Below, piece after piece: positions 54,790 through 64,000 of a stretch of DNA of 64,000 nt (position 1 is its first letter; every line of letters starts with the position of its first letter). The notes under the pieces are model-generated. The model did no database searches. It was not told the DNA's origin and worked only from the letters and a program-made list of their open reading frames with translations. A program made the translations under genes and the position numbers. Origin of the DNA: Candidatus Sulfurimonas baltica (lineage in GTDB: Bacteria > Campylobacterota > Campylobacteria > Campylobacterales > Sulfurimonadaceae); the NCBI RefSeq assembly GCF_015265455.1, contig NZ_CP054492.1, positions 2,604,001-2,668,000 on the forward strand. Reading direction: 5' to 3'.

Positions 54790-56217
54790 ATGATAAATTT
54801 AGAAGAGCTTACCAAAGACACAAAAAAATTAACCGTTCTTTATGCGGAAGACGATCCCAGTATTCAAGATGAACTTGTCGATATTTTTAATATGTTTTTT
54901 AAAAAAACAATTGTTGCAAATGACGGCAAAGAAGGTATTGAACTATACAACAATCATAAAGAAGAAATAGACTTAATAATTTCAGACATTCAAATGCCAA
55001 ATATGAATGGTCTTGAGATGGTTGAAGAGATACGTAAAAGCGATGATGAAATACCCGTAATAATAACAACCGCAAACAACGATCAAGAATATTTTATAAA
55101 ATCAATCGAAGTAAAAATAGACAAATACATTTTAAAGCCTATCAATGAAGAACAGATGATAGATACTTTTTATAATGTAAACAAAAGACTATTAGAAAAG
55201 AAGATGCTAAAGCAACTCATAAAAGAGAAGCACGAAAGAGAATTAAAAGAAAAAGAGCAAGAAACTATCCAAAAAATCAGCAATGCTTTTAGTTCGCCGG
55301 CAATTGTTTTTAAAGACAATAAGGTCTCATATTATACGGATGCTTTTGCCAGACTATTTAAAAACAAAAACAAAGATTCTTTAAGTAATATAACATTACA
55401 AACAAACACTCTTTTTGATGAACTAGAAGGCTATTTAAAATCATTTGAGGAATACGATGAAGAAAACTTACTAAACAATAAAATTCAAACTACACAAAAA
55501 GTTGGTAAAAGAATATTTAGGGTTTACAAAAAGAGCATTGATTTAGACGGTGAGGCTGAGATTTTCATTTTACATAACATAACATTTGAAGAGTGGCAAA
55601 AAGTTAAGATTGATTCTTACGTTAATTCCTTAGAAAGCATGATTTTAATAAGTAGAGCAAACAAATACGAAGAAAATGAAACAGACGATAAAATAAAACT
55701 AGATATTACAGATAATCAAAAAAATCTACTTAGAAAAAATCACAAAAAAGATCTGATATCCGCAAACGACTTACTAAATACTCTCAACAAAGAGCTTCTA
55801 AGAGAGATACAAGAGTTAGATGATTTAGACACTGATATCTCCAATTCTTTAGTAGAATTGGAAAGAGGAGATAGTGAACAATTAAAAATACTTTCTAAAG
55901 CATTTTTAAAATATGCATATATTATCGAGGGGATAGCAGAATTAAATGATTTTTATATAGTACTTGAAGGTTTATCAAAACTAATTTACTCCATTAACTT
56001 TGAAGACCTTGACCCTGAAAAATATACTACTTTTTATTCATACTTAAACAATATGGGTGATGATTTAATCTACTGGAGAAAAAATATATTTATTGAACAA
56101 ACCGCAAACGATATTCACTACCTTGATTCGTCAATGCTTAGCTCTATGTTGCAGTTGGAACTATTCTTATCTAACAAGGATGAAATTGAAGATGATAATG
56201 ACTTTGAGCTATTTTAG
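54790..56217 (+). CDS. Response regulator with unusual helical C-terminal output region
   Basis: A 475-residue protein. Residues 10-130 are a canonical receiver: acidic pair YAEDDPS, phospho-Asp in LIISDIQMPNMNG, Thr in VIITTAN and Lys in YILKPI. A helical linker (LIKEKHERELKEKEQET) and a PAS-like module (SNAFSSPAIVFKDNKVSYYT, about 155-265) follow. The last 180 residues are acidic and helical, resembling no DNA-binding or enzyme domain I know. Pairs with the histidine kinase 8 bases downstream. Confidence 0.82.
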   Translation: MINLEELTKDTKKLTVLYAEDDPSIQDELVDIFNMFFKKTIVANDGKEGIELYNNHKEEIDLIISDIQMPNMNGLEMVEEIRKSDDEIPVIITTANNDQEYFIKSIEVKIDKYILKPINEEQMIDTFYNVNKRLLEKKMLKQLIKEKHERELKEKEQETIQKISNAFSSPAIVFKDNKVSYYTDAFARLFKNKNKDSLSNITLQTNTLFDELEGYLKSFEEYDEENLLNNKIQTTQKVGKRIFRVYKKSIDLDGEAEIFILHNITFEEWQKVKIDSYVNSLESMILISRANKYEENETDDKIKLDITDNQKNLLRKNHKKDLISANDLLNTLNKELLREIQELDDLDTDISNSLVELERGDSEQLKILSKAFLKYAYIIEGIAELNDFYIVLEGLSKLIYSINFEDLDPEKYTTFYSYLNNMGDDLIYWRKNIFIEQTANDIHYLDSSMLSSMLQLELFLSNKDEIEDDNDFELF

Positions 56218-56225
56218 GTTCTTAT

Positions 56226-58031
56226 ATGAATAAATCAGATTTTATAAAAACTATACTGGTTTTAATTAATAAAGATGATGATTCACAACTAAGTTTAATT
56301 ACAGACAACCTTGAAGACTACTTTTTCAATGTAGAAGTAATTAAAGTTTTTACTACAAAGGAGGCATTTAAAATATTAAACTCAACAGAAGTAGACCTAA
56401 TAATATATAGTGTTAATGAAAATAATATAGAGTATTTGATAAAAAATGAACTTACAAAGATACCATTACTTTTAGTCTCCACAAATACATTTTTTGAAGA
56501 GATTGAAAATAAAGTATTTAAACTTCCCCCTTTTGATTTTTTAACAAAACCTATTAAAGAAAAATTATTGGTCTCTAAAATAAATAACTATTTTAAAATT
56601 TATGATTCTGTTAAACTAAAAACAAAAATAATAGACGAAAATATAATATATAGTGAAATAGATTTAAATGGAATAATTAAGTATGTCTCCCAACCTCTTG
56701 TTAATATTAGCGGATTTACAAAAAATGAACTAATTACTCAAGAATACTTTGAAAATGTACTTGATATTTCAATAGATGAACAAAAAAAAATTTGGGAAAG
56801 TATACAAAACTCTAAAACATGGATGGGTATCTTAAAAAAAAGAAAAAAAAACGATGAACACTATATAGCCAAAACAACCATAACACCTTTATATGAAAAT
56901 GGAATTCTTTTAGGGTATTACTCCCATGAACAAGATGTTACATCAGAAATTTCAGACAAAGCTAGAATGCAAGAAATTTTAGATGCACAATACTCTCTAA
57001 TAATAATATTAGACAACAAAGTAATAATTGAATCAAACAAAACACTGTTTTATCACTTTGGATATAAAAATATAGATGATTTTAAATCGAAGCACAAATG
57101 TATATGCGATTTGTTTATACAAGAAAATGAGTCTTCCATTATGCCAAAAATGGGAGATAAATACTGGGTTGATTACGTCATGCAAAACAACAATTTAACA
57201 AACAAAGCATACCTAAGAGACAAGAATGAAAATATTAGAATCTATGATGTTCACTATCGTGGCAAAATATCAAATAATCAATACATTATTGTATTTACGG
57301 ATATTACCCAACTTGAAGAAAAATCTGAAATACTCAGTAAACAGTCAAGACTTGCAGCTATGGGTGAGATGATATCTATGATTGCCCATCAGTGGAGACA
57401 ACCATTAACTGCAATTTCCGGACTCACAACAAAACAAAACCTTAAAAAAAGAATGAACCAAGAAACTGCTGAAGATTGGCAAGAATTTGTAAATAAACAT
57501 AAAGACTTGGTAAACTACATGTCAAAAACTATTGATGATTTTAGATACTTCTTCAAAGAACAACAATTGCAGTCATTAACTATCGAAAATATAATAAACA
57601 AAACATATAAGCTAACGACTCCACTATTTGAAAAACATAATGTAGAGTATAAAATTAACTATAAAAGTGATGGCTTAAAAGATGTGTCTATATTAACAGC
57701 TAGTAGTAAACTAGATCAAGTTTTTATAAATCTATATAAAAATGCACTTGATGAATTTATTTCAAACAAAAAACAAAATCCCAAGATATGGGTAAACTGT
57801 GAAATTAAGGATGAAAAAATAGTTTTTGAAATTTGCGATAATGCAGGTGGAATACCTGAGGATATATTATCAAAAATATTTGACCCATACTTTAGTACAA
57901 AAAGCGATAACGGAACAGGGCTGGGTCTATATATGAGCAAAACTATAATAGAAGAACATCTAAAGGGCAGTCTTGAAGCTATAAATAAAAATGCAGGAGC
58001 TTGTTTTACTCTAAAACTACCAATAATCTAA
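56226..58031 (+). CDS. PAS histidine kinase with degenerate N-terminal receiver
   Basis: A 601-residue soluble sensor kinase. Residues 8-130 look like a receiver but the phospho-Asp position in VDLIIYSVNEN is Ser, while the Lys (DFLTKPIKEK) and an acidic start (NKDDDSQ) remain. Two PAS regions follow (SEIDLNGIIKYVSQPLVNISGF; MQEILDAQYSLIIILDN...). The kinase core has the His box MIAHQWRQPLTAISG, N box DQVFINLYKNALDEF, G1 DNAGGIPEDI and GTGLGLYMSKTIIEEH. No membrane span, so cytosolic sensing. Confidence 0.88.
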   Translation: MNKSDFIKTILVLINKDDDSQLSLITDNLEDYFFNVEVIKVFTTKEAFKILNSTEVDLIIYSVNENNIEYLIKNELTKIPLLLVSTNTFFEEIENKVFKLPPFDFLTKPIKEKLLVSKINNYFKIYDSVKLKTKIIDENIIYSEIDLNGIIKYVSQPLVNISGFTKNELITQEYFENVLDISIDEQKKIWESIQNSKTWMGILKKRKKNDEHYIAKTTITPLYENGILLGYYSHEQDVTSEISDKARMQEILDAQYSLIIILDNKVIIESNKTLFYHFGYKNIDDFKSKHKCICDLFIQENESSIMPKMGDKYWVDYVMQNNNLTNKAYLRDKNENIRIYDVHYRGKISNNQYIIVFTDITQLEEKSEILSKQSRLAAMGEMISMIAHQWRQPLTAISGLTTKQNLKKRMNQETAEDWQEFVNKHKDLVNYMSKTIDDFRYFFKEQQLQSLTIENIINKTYKLTTPLFEKHNVEYKINYKSDGLKDVSILTASSKLDQVFINLYKNALDEFISNKKQNPKIWVNCEIKDEKIVFEICDNAGGIPEDILSKIFDPYFSTKSDNGTGLGLYMSKTIIEEHLKGSLEAINKNAGACFTLKLPII

Positions 58032-59539
58032 GCCCTTCTTCTATAACTCAAAGCTTCAAGCACATGTTGTTTTTCTATAATTTTACAAGCGTCTAAATCA
58101 GCAATAGTTCTAGAGACCTTTTGAACCTTTTTTATACTTCTAAAAGAGAGTGAAAATCTATAAGTTGCAGTATCTAAAACCTCTTTAGCCTCATCATTCA
58201 TAATACAAAACTTCTCCACTTCAGCATCGCTAAGTTTTGCATTGAAACTATTTTGTTTTCTATTTTTACTAAATATATGAGCTTCAACAACTTTTCTATG
58301 CATCTCTTTTGAGCTTAGGCTAGGTTTATCATTTGCATTTACATTTTGCATAATTACACTTAAGTCTATCCTGTCTAAAAATGGGTCGGAGAGTCTGTTT
58401 TTATATCTTTGGATTTCTAGTTCATTGCATCTGCATTCTTTATTTTCATCTAATAGATTACCGCAAGGACAAGGGTTCATTGCCCCTATAAATAAAAAAT
58501 CGCTCGGGTATTCTACTTTTGAGTTTACTCTTGAAATACGTATCTTTCCATCTTCTAGTGGCTCTCTTAATGCTTCTAATACCGTTTTGCTAAAGTGAGG
58601 AATCTCATCAAACATTAATATCCCTAGATTTGATAAACCAACCTCACCTATTTTTGCTTTGTGTGAACCTCCGCCAAAGACACTTGCCGATGTAGAAGAG
58701 TGGTGTGGTGAACGATACGGTCGTCTTGGTTTAAAGTCTGGCTCTTTAAAATCTAAGGCTTGAAGTTTTGCAACATCTAAAATCTCATCCATTGTCATTG
58801 GAGGTAAAATATATCTAATACGTTTTGAAATCATACTTTTTCCACAACCAGGACTTCCTTCAAAAATTATATTGTGAAATCCTGCTGCACTTATAAGAGA
58901 GGCTCTCTTGGCAACCTCTTGACCTTTTACGTCTATGAAATCTTCATCATACTCTTTTACATAAAAATATTCCTTACCATCTATTTTGTACAGAGGGTAA
59001 TCTATTTTAGCTTTAGGCATATTCGGAGTTATAGAATCCTGATTTTTCAATAACTCAATTGCTTCACTTAAAGTATTAACCCCATAAAAGTCTATATTTG
59101 GTATTTTTGAGACTTTATCTAAGCTAGAGTAAGGAACTATTACTTTTTGAATAACTTTTTGGTTTGCGAGTGATAACAAAAGTGGGTATAGTTGAATATT
59201 CTCTTTTACACTTCCATCTAGCCCTAACTCACCAAATGCAGACCATTCACTAAAATCATCTTCTAAAGTATTCAGAGCTATCATTAAAGCTATACTGAGA
59301 TCAAAGTGGCTTCCATCTTTTTTCAAATCCGATGGACTTAATGAAATTGTTATTCTCTTTGGAGGAAATTTGAAGTCATTTGAAAGTAGTGCTGATTTTA
59401 CACGCTCTTTTGATTCATTAATAGAAATAGAAGTCATACCTATAACACTAAAAGATGGTAAACCTTTAGTTAAAGTTGATTCTACATGTACAACTTTAGC
59501 ATCCAATCCCTCGTATGTTGCACAGGATATATTTTTCAT
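58028..59539 (-). CDS. YifB/ComM family magnesium-chelatase-like AAA+ protein
   Basis: A 503-residue protein: an N-terminal LonC/ChlI-like domain (PSFSVIGMTSISINESKERVKSAL, RITISLSPSDLKKDGSHFDL), then an AAA+ module with Walker A FEGSPGCGKSMISKR, Walker B GILMFDEIPHFSK, RPYRSPHHSSTSAS, and GAMNPCPCGNL. ComM members drive branch migration in natural transformation. Convergent with the kinase gene, stops overlapping by 4 bases. Confidence 0.92.
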   Translation of the reverse strand: MKNISCATYEGLDAKVVHVESTLTKGLPSFSVIGMTSISINESKERVKSALLSNDFKFPPKRITISLSPSDLKKDGSHFDLSIALMIALNTLEDDFSEWSAFGELGLDGSVKENIQLYPLLLSLANQKVIQKVIVPYSSLDKVSKIPNIDFYGVNTLSEAIELLKNQDSITPNMPKAKIDYPLYKIDGKEYFYVKEYDEDFIDVKGQEVAKRASLISAAGFHNIIFEGSPGCGKSMISKRIRYILPPMTMDEILDVAKLQALDFKEPDFKPRRPYRSPHHSSTSASVFGGGSHKAKIGEVGLSNLGILMFDEIPHFSKTVLEALREPLEDGKIRISRVNSKVEYPSDFLFIGAMNPCPCGNLLDENKECRCNELEIQRYKNRLSDPFLDRIDLSVIMQNVNANDKPSLSSKEMHRKVVEAHIFSKNRKQNSFNAKLSDAEVEKFCIMNDEAKEVLDTATYRFSLSFRSIKKVQKVSRTIADLDACKIIEKQHVLEALSYRRRA

Positions 59540-59623
59540 AATAGCAACCTATTTTTAAGTTACTATGATTTTACAATTTTTATTTTTTAGTGTAATATAG
59601 TATGACAGTTTGTCATATAATTG

Positions 59624-60151
59624 CTAGTTATTAGCGTTTTTCTTCTCTTTTTGCATTCGCTTGAACTCTTTTTCAAACTTTTTTCTGCGGGAATATGAAA
59701 GTTTGTCTATAAATAAAATTCCATTTAAGTGGTCATACTCATGCTGTATTGCTATGCTAAGAAGTCCATCAGCCTCTAGTGATTTTGTATTTCCAAATCT
59801 ATCTTGGTAGTTAACGGTTATGAATTCAAATCTGACTATATCTTCATAAAAAGAGGGGACACTCAAACACCCCTCTTGGTAAGTGGTCTCTCCGCTCTTA
59901 TGCGTAATAACTGGGTTGATAATCTCTATCAGATTATCAACAGGCTGCTCATCGTCTTCAGTGGGGAGATTAATTATTAAGATTTGTTTTGCATGTGAAA
60001 CTTGGATTGCTGCCAAGCCAATCCCTCTTGACTCAATCATAACGGTATACATAGCATCGAGAAGTTTATGCAGCTGCTGATCAAATTTATCAACAGGCTT
60101 GGATTTTTCTTTAAGTTTTTTATTTGGATATTCTACTATGTTTAAAATCAT
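59624..60151 (-). CDS. def: Peptide deformylase
   Basis: A 175-residue metalloenzyme removing the formyl group from nascent proteins. All three motifs are present: GIGLAAIQV, EGCLSVP and QHEYDHLNG with the metal ligands. The ATG at 60151 gives the family start MILNIVEYPNKKLKEKS; the longer frame reaches into the GGDEF gene and is rejected. The Lys-rich tail (SRRKKFEKEFKRMQKEKK) is typical of this lineage. Confidence 0.96.
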   Translation of the reverse strand: MILNIVEYPNKKLKEKSKPVDKFDQQLHKLLDAMYTVMIESRGIGLAAIQVSHAKQILIINLPTEDDEQPVDNLIEIINPVITHKSGETTYQEGCLSVPSFYEDIVRFEFITVNYQDRFGNTKSLEADGLLSIAIQHEYDHLNGILFIDKLSYSRRKKFEKEFKRMQKEKKNANN

Positions 60152-60164
60152 CTTTATTTTACAT

Positions 60165-61226
60165 CTATTCCGAAGGTGTTCTAAGTAAAACTGCAAAATC
60201 CAGCTTTGGATTTTGATATGCTTTTTCAATGCCGTCCAAAGAACTTACAATAATCTCCTCAACTGAATGCTCCTCAGTCACATCTGTAATGCCTATTGAT
60301 ATCTTAAGTTGTATTTCACGATCGCCTAAGAAAAAATTACTGTTAGAGACTAGCTCAGAGAGTCTTTCACTTGCTCTTTTTGCACTATTGATATCGGTAT
60401 GCTTGAGCAACATTGCAAAAACACCATTTCCATAATGGGCAACCGTATCGCTTCTTCTAGATGTTTTAAGTAAAAGTCTAGCCATCGTTTTAGTCATAAG
60501 CATCACTGCTTTTTCATTCTTTACACTATCTCTAAGTTCACGCGAAAGCTCTATCATGATTAAAGAACTTCTGTGTTTAAACTTGCTAATTAATTCTATC
60601 TCTTGCTCAATTTTTGTCATCAGGTTGCGCTTGTTATAGACACCATACTGATTATCAAAAATTGTTTCATTTTCCACATTTTTTATTATTTTAGCAGTCT
60701 CATCATACATGATTTTCATATTACTGCTTTGTTTTTTCAAAATAGTGTTTAATTTTAAAATATCTTCTTCCAAGGATGAGACAATATTAATCGATTGCTT
60801 TTCATCTGGATTGTCTTTAAGTTCTTTTGATCTCTTATCAAGTATCTTTGTCATTAATGACATATTTTTATAAAGATTTGCAGCAACGCTGAGAATATTC
60901 TTTACAGACGAAAAACCTTGCTTTAGACTCTGTTCAAGCCTTATACTGTTCTCATCTTCATTACTCTCTTCAAGTTCTACTATTGAAGATATCTGCTTAT
61001 GGGTACTTTGACTCTTGCCTTCTAGCAATCTGTCAAAATATAATGAAAAGTTATTTGGGGTTGGAGGGAGGCCATCTTTTATTAAAGCATTCAAAACCTC
61101 TTTTGAATATGATTCTAAATCACCTTCTGGTTCTGAATCTTGTAAACTGCTTTGAATACCAGCATCTTCAGAAGATTTTGTTTCTACAATATTACGACGA
61201 CTTCTACTTCTTAAAGCTCCAGCCAT
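60165..61226 (-). CDS. Degenerate GGDEF-domain protein
   Basis: A 353-residue protein; the C-terminal ~170 residues have a GGDEF fold (FDNQYGVYNKRNLMTKIEQEI, SLIMIELSRELRD, RRSDTVAHYGNGVFAMLL, FLGDREIQLKISIGITDV). The catalytic GG(D/E)EF is YGNGVF, so cyclic di-GMP synthesis is unlikely. N-terminal residues 40-70 (EVLNALIKDGLPPTPNNFSLYF) look like the conserved module of Campylobacterota GGDEF proteins. It sits between clpP and def with gaps of 12-13 bases, so it is likely co-transcribed with proteostasis genes. Confidence 0.8.
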   Translation of the reverse strand: MAGALRSRSRRNIVETKSSEDAGIQSSLQDSEPEGDLESYSKEVLNALIKDGLPPTPNNFSLYFDRLLEGKSQSTHKQISSIVELEESNEDENSIRLEQSLKQGFSSVKNILSVAANLYKNMSLMTKILDKRSKELKDNPDEKQSINIVSSLEEDILKLNTILKKQSSNMKIMYDETAKIIKNVENETIFDNQYGVYNKRNLMTKIEQEIELISKFKHRSSLIMIELSRELRDSVKNEKAVMLMTKTMARLLLKTSRRSDTVAHYGNGVFAMLLKHTDINSAKRASERLSELVSNSNFFLGDREIQLKISIGITDVTEEHSVEEIIVSSLDGIEKAYQNPKLDFAVLLRTPSE

Positions 61227-61238
61227 ATCAACCCCTTG

Positions 61239-61832
61239 TTATACTATTTTACTTTTCTTAACTAAAACTTCGTCAATCATACCATATTCTTTACACTGTT
61301 TTGCACTCATAAAGTTATCTCTGTCAGTATCTTTTTCTATTGTTTTAACATTCTGACCTGTGTTTTTAGCTAAAATTTCATTCAGTTCTTTCTTCATACG
61401 AAGAATCTCTTCAGCCTGGATTGCTATATCAGTAGCTTGACCTTGTGCACCACCTAATGGTTGGTGTATCATAATTCTTGCATGTGGAAGAGCATATCTC
61501 TTGCCCTTTTCACCACTTGAGAGTAAAAATGCTCCCATAGATGCAGCCTGTCCCACGCAGATTGTTGCTACATCTGGACGGATATAATTCATAGTATCAA
61601 AGATAGCCATACCTGCAGTAACAACTCCGCCTGGAGAGTTGATATAGAAATAGATATCTTTTTCAGGATCTTCTGCTTCTAAAAACAGCATTTGTGCAAC
61701 AATAGAAGATGCAACGGCGTCATTAACCTCTCCGCTGAGCATAATAATTCTATCTTTTAAAAGACGTGAATATATATCATATGAACGCTCTCCACGTGCT
61801 GTTTTTTCAACTACATAAGGAATATAACTCAT
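61239..61832 (-). CDS. clpP: ATP-dependent Clp protease proteolytic subunit
   Basis: A 197-residue ClpP. The catalytic Ser is in [11 protein letters not shown], the His in [13 protein letters not shown] and the Asp in the [11 protein letters not shown] region; [23 protein letters not shown] is the ClpP start. It forms the degradation chamber with ClpA/ClpX. It starts 4 bases after the tig stop. Confidence 0.98.
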   Translation of the reverse strand: MSYIPYVVEKTARGERSYDIYSRLLKDRIIMLSGEVNDAVASSIVAQMLFLEAEDPEKDIYFYINSPGGVVTAGMAIFDTMNYIRPDVATICVGQAASMGAFLLSSGEKGKRYALPHARIMIHQPLGGAQGQATDIAIQAEEILRMKKELNEILAKNTGQNVKTIEKDTDRDNFMSAKQCKEYGMIDEVLVKKSKIV

Positions 61833-61836
61833 CTAC

Positions 61837-63138
61837 TTACGCTTCTTTCATCTTTGAATTAAGAATCTTAGTAAGAACTTTGTCCTCAACCATTGACATC
61901 TGAATAGCAGGTAAATAGCCGGCATTTTTATATTTATCATATGCTTCTTTAGGATCTTGCCCCATTTGCATAGCTTCATAATATATGGTTTGCATTACTT
62001 CATTTTCTTCAACTCTAACATTTTCAGCAGTAGCTAAAGCATCAATAATGAATGTAGCTCTTACACTTTTTTCTGAATTTTCTCTAAAAGTTTCACGAAG
62101 TGTTTTTAATTTATCTGCATTTTCACGAAGCTCGTTAATCTCATCTTCGCTCATCTCGCCTGCTTTTTTATTTAATGCAACATCAATCTCTTGCTCAACA
62201 ACAAACTCTGGTAATGCGAACATCAATTTATCTACAAAACTTTCTAAAAGAGCTGGCTTTAAATCATCATTATAAAGTTTAGCTACGGCCTCATTTTCAA
62301 GCTGCTTTTTTATTTGATTTTTTAAGTTCTCTAAAGTCGGATTGTCTTGTCCGGCAAGAATTTTTTCTGCAAGAGCATCATCAATCTCCACTTTTACTTT
62401 TTCTTGAATATTATGGACATTTACTTTAAACTCAGCATCTTTTCCAGCTAGTTTATCTCCTCCATAGTTTTCAGGAAAAGTAACTTTTACCACTTTCTCT
62501 TCACCTATCTTCATTCCCGCAACTTGATCTTCAAAACCTGGAATAAATTGATTTGAACCAAGAACTAATGCAAACTCCTTAGCTGCACCGCCCTCAAATA
62601 ATTCTCCATCAATAGAACCTTCAAAATCTAGTATAACGCTGTCACCCTCTTTTGCCGCTCTTTTTCTTTTAAGATCAATAAACTTTCCTTGAGAATCAGC
62701 TAACTTCTCTAGTCTTTCATTAACTTCTTCTTCGCTTGCGCTAGGCTTATTAAATTCATCAACCATATCTGCATAGTTACCAAGGTCAATTTCTGGTCTT
62801 AATGCTATTTTTACAATTACATCTATCTTATCATCACTCTTTACAAATTTAGATATGTTTGGCTCTCCAATTAGAGATTCGTTTGCAATTTTCAACTCAT
62901 CAAGACCCATGCTTAGAACTTCACGAAGTGCTTCTGCTTCTGCATCTTGAACTAGACGATCTCCATACTGTTTCTTAACCACAGATACAGGCACTTTACC
63001 TTTACGGAAACCTTGGACAGAAGCTGTTTTTGTCAACTCTTTTGCTATTTTTTCTAAGTTTGCATCTATCTTTTCTTTTGGAATTACCGCTTCTATTTCA
63101 GCATTTGCAGCATCAATTTTATTTGTTTTGATTTTCAT
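61837..63138 (-). CDS. tig: Trigger factor
   Basis: A 433-residue ribosome-associated chaperone. The ribosome-binding loop is GFRKGKVPVSVVKKQYG near residue 40; the FKBP-type PPIase domain (RAAKEGDSVILDFEGSIDGELFEGGAAKEFALVLGSNQFIPGFEDQVAGM) follows, then a long helical C-terminal domain. The ATG at 63138 with AAGGAAATTG upstream is used. First gene of the tig-clpP-GGDEF-def unit. Confidence 0.97.
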   Translation of the reverse strand: MKIKTNKIDAANAEIEAVIPKEKIDANLEKIAKELTKTASVQGFRKGKVPVSVVKKQYGDRLVQDAEAEALREVLSMGLDELKIANESLIGEPNISKFVKSDDKIDVIVKIALRPEIDLGNYADMVDEFNKPSASEEEVNERLEKLADSQGKFIDLKRKRAAKEGDSVILDFEGSIDGELFEGGAAKEFALVLGSNQFIPGFEDQVAGMKIGEEKVVKVTFPENYGGDKLAGKDAEFKVNVHNIQEKVKVEIDDALAEKILAGQDNPTLENLKNQIKKQLENEAVAKLYNDDLKPALLESFVDKLMFALPEFVVEQEIDVALNKKAGEMSEDEINELRENADKLKTLRETFRENSEKSVRATFIIDALATAENVRVEENEVMQTIYYEAMQMGQDPKEAYDKYKNAGYLPAIQMSMVEDKVLTKILNSKMKEA

Positions 63139-63229
63139 CAATTTCCTTTATTTAAGTTTGTTATTTATAGTTTTATAACTATTATTTTTAGCAATATTAT
63201 CTAAATTCTGCTTTTGTATATCTTTAAGC

Positions 63230-63685
63230 TCAACTTTTGCACGATTTTGGTCTAAAATTAAGTATTAAAATCCACACGACTGCTACGTCAATCATTACAT
63301 CAGCGAAATTAAATACTGCGAAATCAAACCCGCAGTGCCAATATACCATATCAACTACACCCTCGTGTATAAACCTGTCATAGACATTTGAAAAAGCACC
63401 TCCAAGCATCAATCCTGCAGGGAATGCGTAACAAATATCATTAAGATAAACTACGTAGACTAAAATAGCAATAATAAGTATTAGTTGAATAAATTTTAGC
63501 CACTCATCCAAGAAAGCAAACATTGAGAATGCAACGCCTTTGTTGTAAACCAAAATCAAATCAATGCACTCAGTATAGTAGCGCCAGCCATCTACAAAAA
63601 GTGTTTTTATATTTTGATCAATAATAAAAACACCAACAATTGTAAGGGTTAGTATTGCTAATAAACGCAGAGTCTTATTATGCAT
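63230..63685 (-). CDS. lspA: Lipoprotein signal peptidase (signal peptidase II)
   Basis: A 151-residue, four-span aspartic peptidase. The catalytic Asp residues are in [21 protein letters not shown] and [12 protein letters not shown], and DQNIKTLF is the N-terminal motif (usually DQ..K). It removes lipoprotein signal peptides in the inner membrane. It overlaps glmM by 8 bases. Confidence 0.94.
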   Translation of the reverse strand: MHNKTLRLLAILTLTIVGVFIIDQNIKTLFVDGWRYYTECIDLILVYNKGVAFSMFAFLDEWLKFIQLILIIAILVYVVYLNDICYAFPAGLMLGGAFSNVYDRFIHEGVVDMVYWHCGFDFAVFNFADVMIDVAVVWILILNFRPKSCKS

Positions 63686-64000
63686 TTAAAGCTTTTTGAA
63701 AAAAATCAACTATATCGTCTACATGTAGATTCATTTTTTTTGCATCCTTGCACTCAAGTAAAATTCTAAGCTTATTCTCTGTTCCTGAATAACGAATAAG
63801 ATGACGAATATTTTTTTCATCCAATTCTAACAACTTAGCTTCCAGCCCCTCAATCTTTTTTAGTGGTTTTTTATTTTTTATATTTATATTTACCAGCTTT
63901 TGAGGATATAGGGGAAACGGGCGAAGAGCCTCTGAAGCTTTTTGATTTGTTTTTATCAAAAGAGAGAGTGTTTGAAGTGCACTCACTAAGCCATCTCCAG
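63678..64000 (-). CDS. glmM: Phosphoglucosamine mutase, C-terminal part
   Basis: Partial gene that leaves the window at the right edge. The 107 visible residues end with [23 protein letters not shown], the phosphate-binding C-terminal motif of GlmM (RYSGTEN.LR...E), and begin [14 protein letters not shown], also typical. It isomerises glucosamine-6-phosphate to the 1-phosphate for UDP-GlcNAc. Followed by lspA, as in Campylobacter. Confidence 0.9.
   Translation of the reverse strand, partial: GDGLVSALQTLSLLIKTNQKASEALRPFPLYPQKLVNINIKNKKPLKKIEGLEAKLLELDEKNIRHLIRYSGTENKLRILLECKDAKKMNLHVDDIVDFFQKALNA

Overview
The window looks like a piece of a Campylobacterota chromosome, probably Sulfurimonas or a close free-living relative. 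The DNA is AT-rich and densely coded, with many 1-20 bp gene overlaps. Gene content and order fit the phylum: recA-eno-FtsB-like-AMIN followed by fliQ-murB (the order I recall for Campylobacter jejuni), futalosine-pathway mqnD, NIF-type nifS-nifU instead of ISC, ccoG for a cbb3 oxidase, rnhA-rnc-aroC, tig-clpP-def, and glmM-lspA. The assignment rests on family knowledge and not on a database search. No tRNA, rRNA, CRISPR array, transposase or integrase was seen, so the window reads as ordinary chromosome with a few lineage-specific islands.

Layout. 1-3862: end of a pseudouridine synthase, rarA, ribosomal proteins L20/L35 (minus strand), an SRP RNA gene (minus), a nucleosidase-like protein and an SDR. 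3857-9691: a minus-strand flagellar block with a small helical protein, fliS, fliD, a truncated flagellin and three intact short flagellins in tandem. Each intact flagellin has its own sigma-28-type promoter and a leader hairpin that presents GGA, resembling a CsrA site. 9787-14925: topA, a phosphodiesterase, bioB, a cation/proton antiporter and an AMMECR1-like protein. 14935-20059: a tightly packed minus-strand operon with a periplasmic protein, a FtsX/MacB-type ABC permease, its ATPase, a haem-copper-oxidase-like subunit I that seems to have lost its CuB/FeB ligands, an unknown polytopic membrane protein and a YceI protein. 20100-24833: a metallophosphoesterase, a DUF3313-like lipoprotein, a SYLF protein, a DUF4105/small/PEGA operon and a beta-barrel remnant. 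24836-35834: AMIN, FtsB-like, eno, recA; mqnD-fliQ-murB; nifU-nifS; an AraC regulator coupled to a 48-residue membrane protein that was too short for a normal ORF cut-off; leuC. 35921-39636: an OmpA-type protein with TSP3 repeats, mobA, moaC, a DUF493-like protein and an unknown helical protein. 39650-51085 (minus): aroC, rnc, rnhA, a LapB-like TPR protein, an unknown protein, YeiH, a DUF748/AsmA-like protein, ccoG and a NIT-MCP-CZB chemoreceptor. 51218-58031: metH and a response regulator/histidine kinase pair. 58028-64000 (minus): YifB/ComM, def, a degenerate GGDEF protein, clpP, tig, lspA and the 3' end of glmM.

The best candidate for an undescribed system is the 14935-20059 operon. It joins a haem-copper-oxidase fold that keeps haem-type histidines but not the binuclear-centre copper/iron ligands with a MacB-type ABC pair and periplasmic proteins. 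A second, DNA-level observation is the strong over-representation of the palindrome TACATGTA: about 19 copies counted by eye in 64 kb against roughly 2 expected from composition, in all three codon frames.
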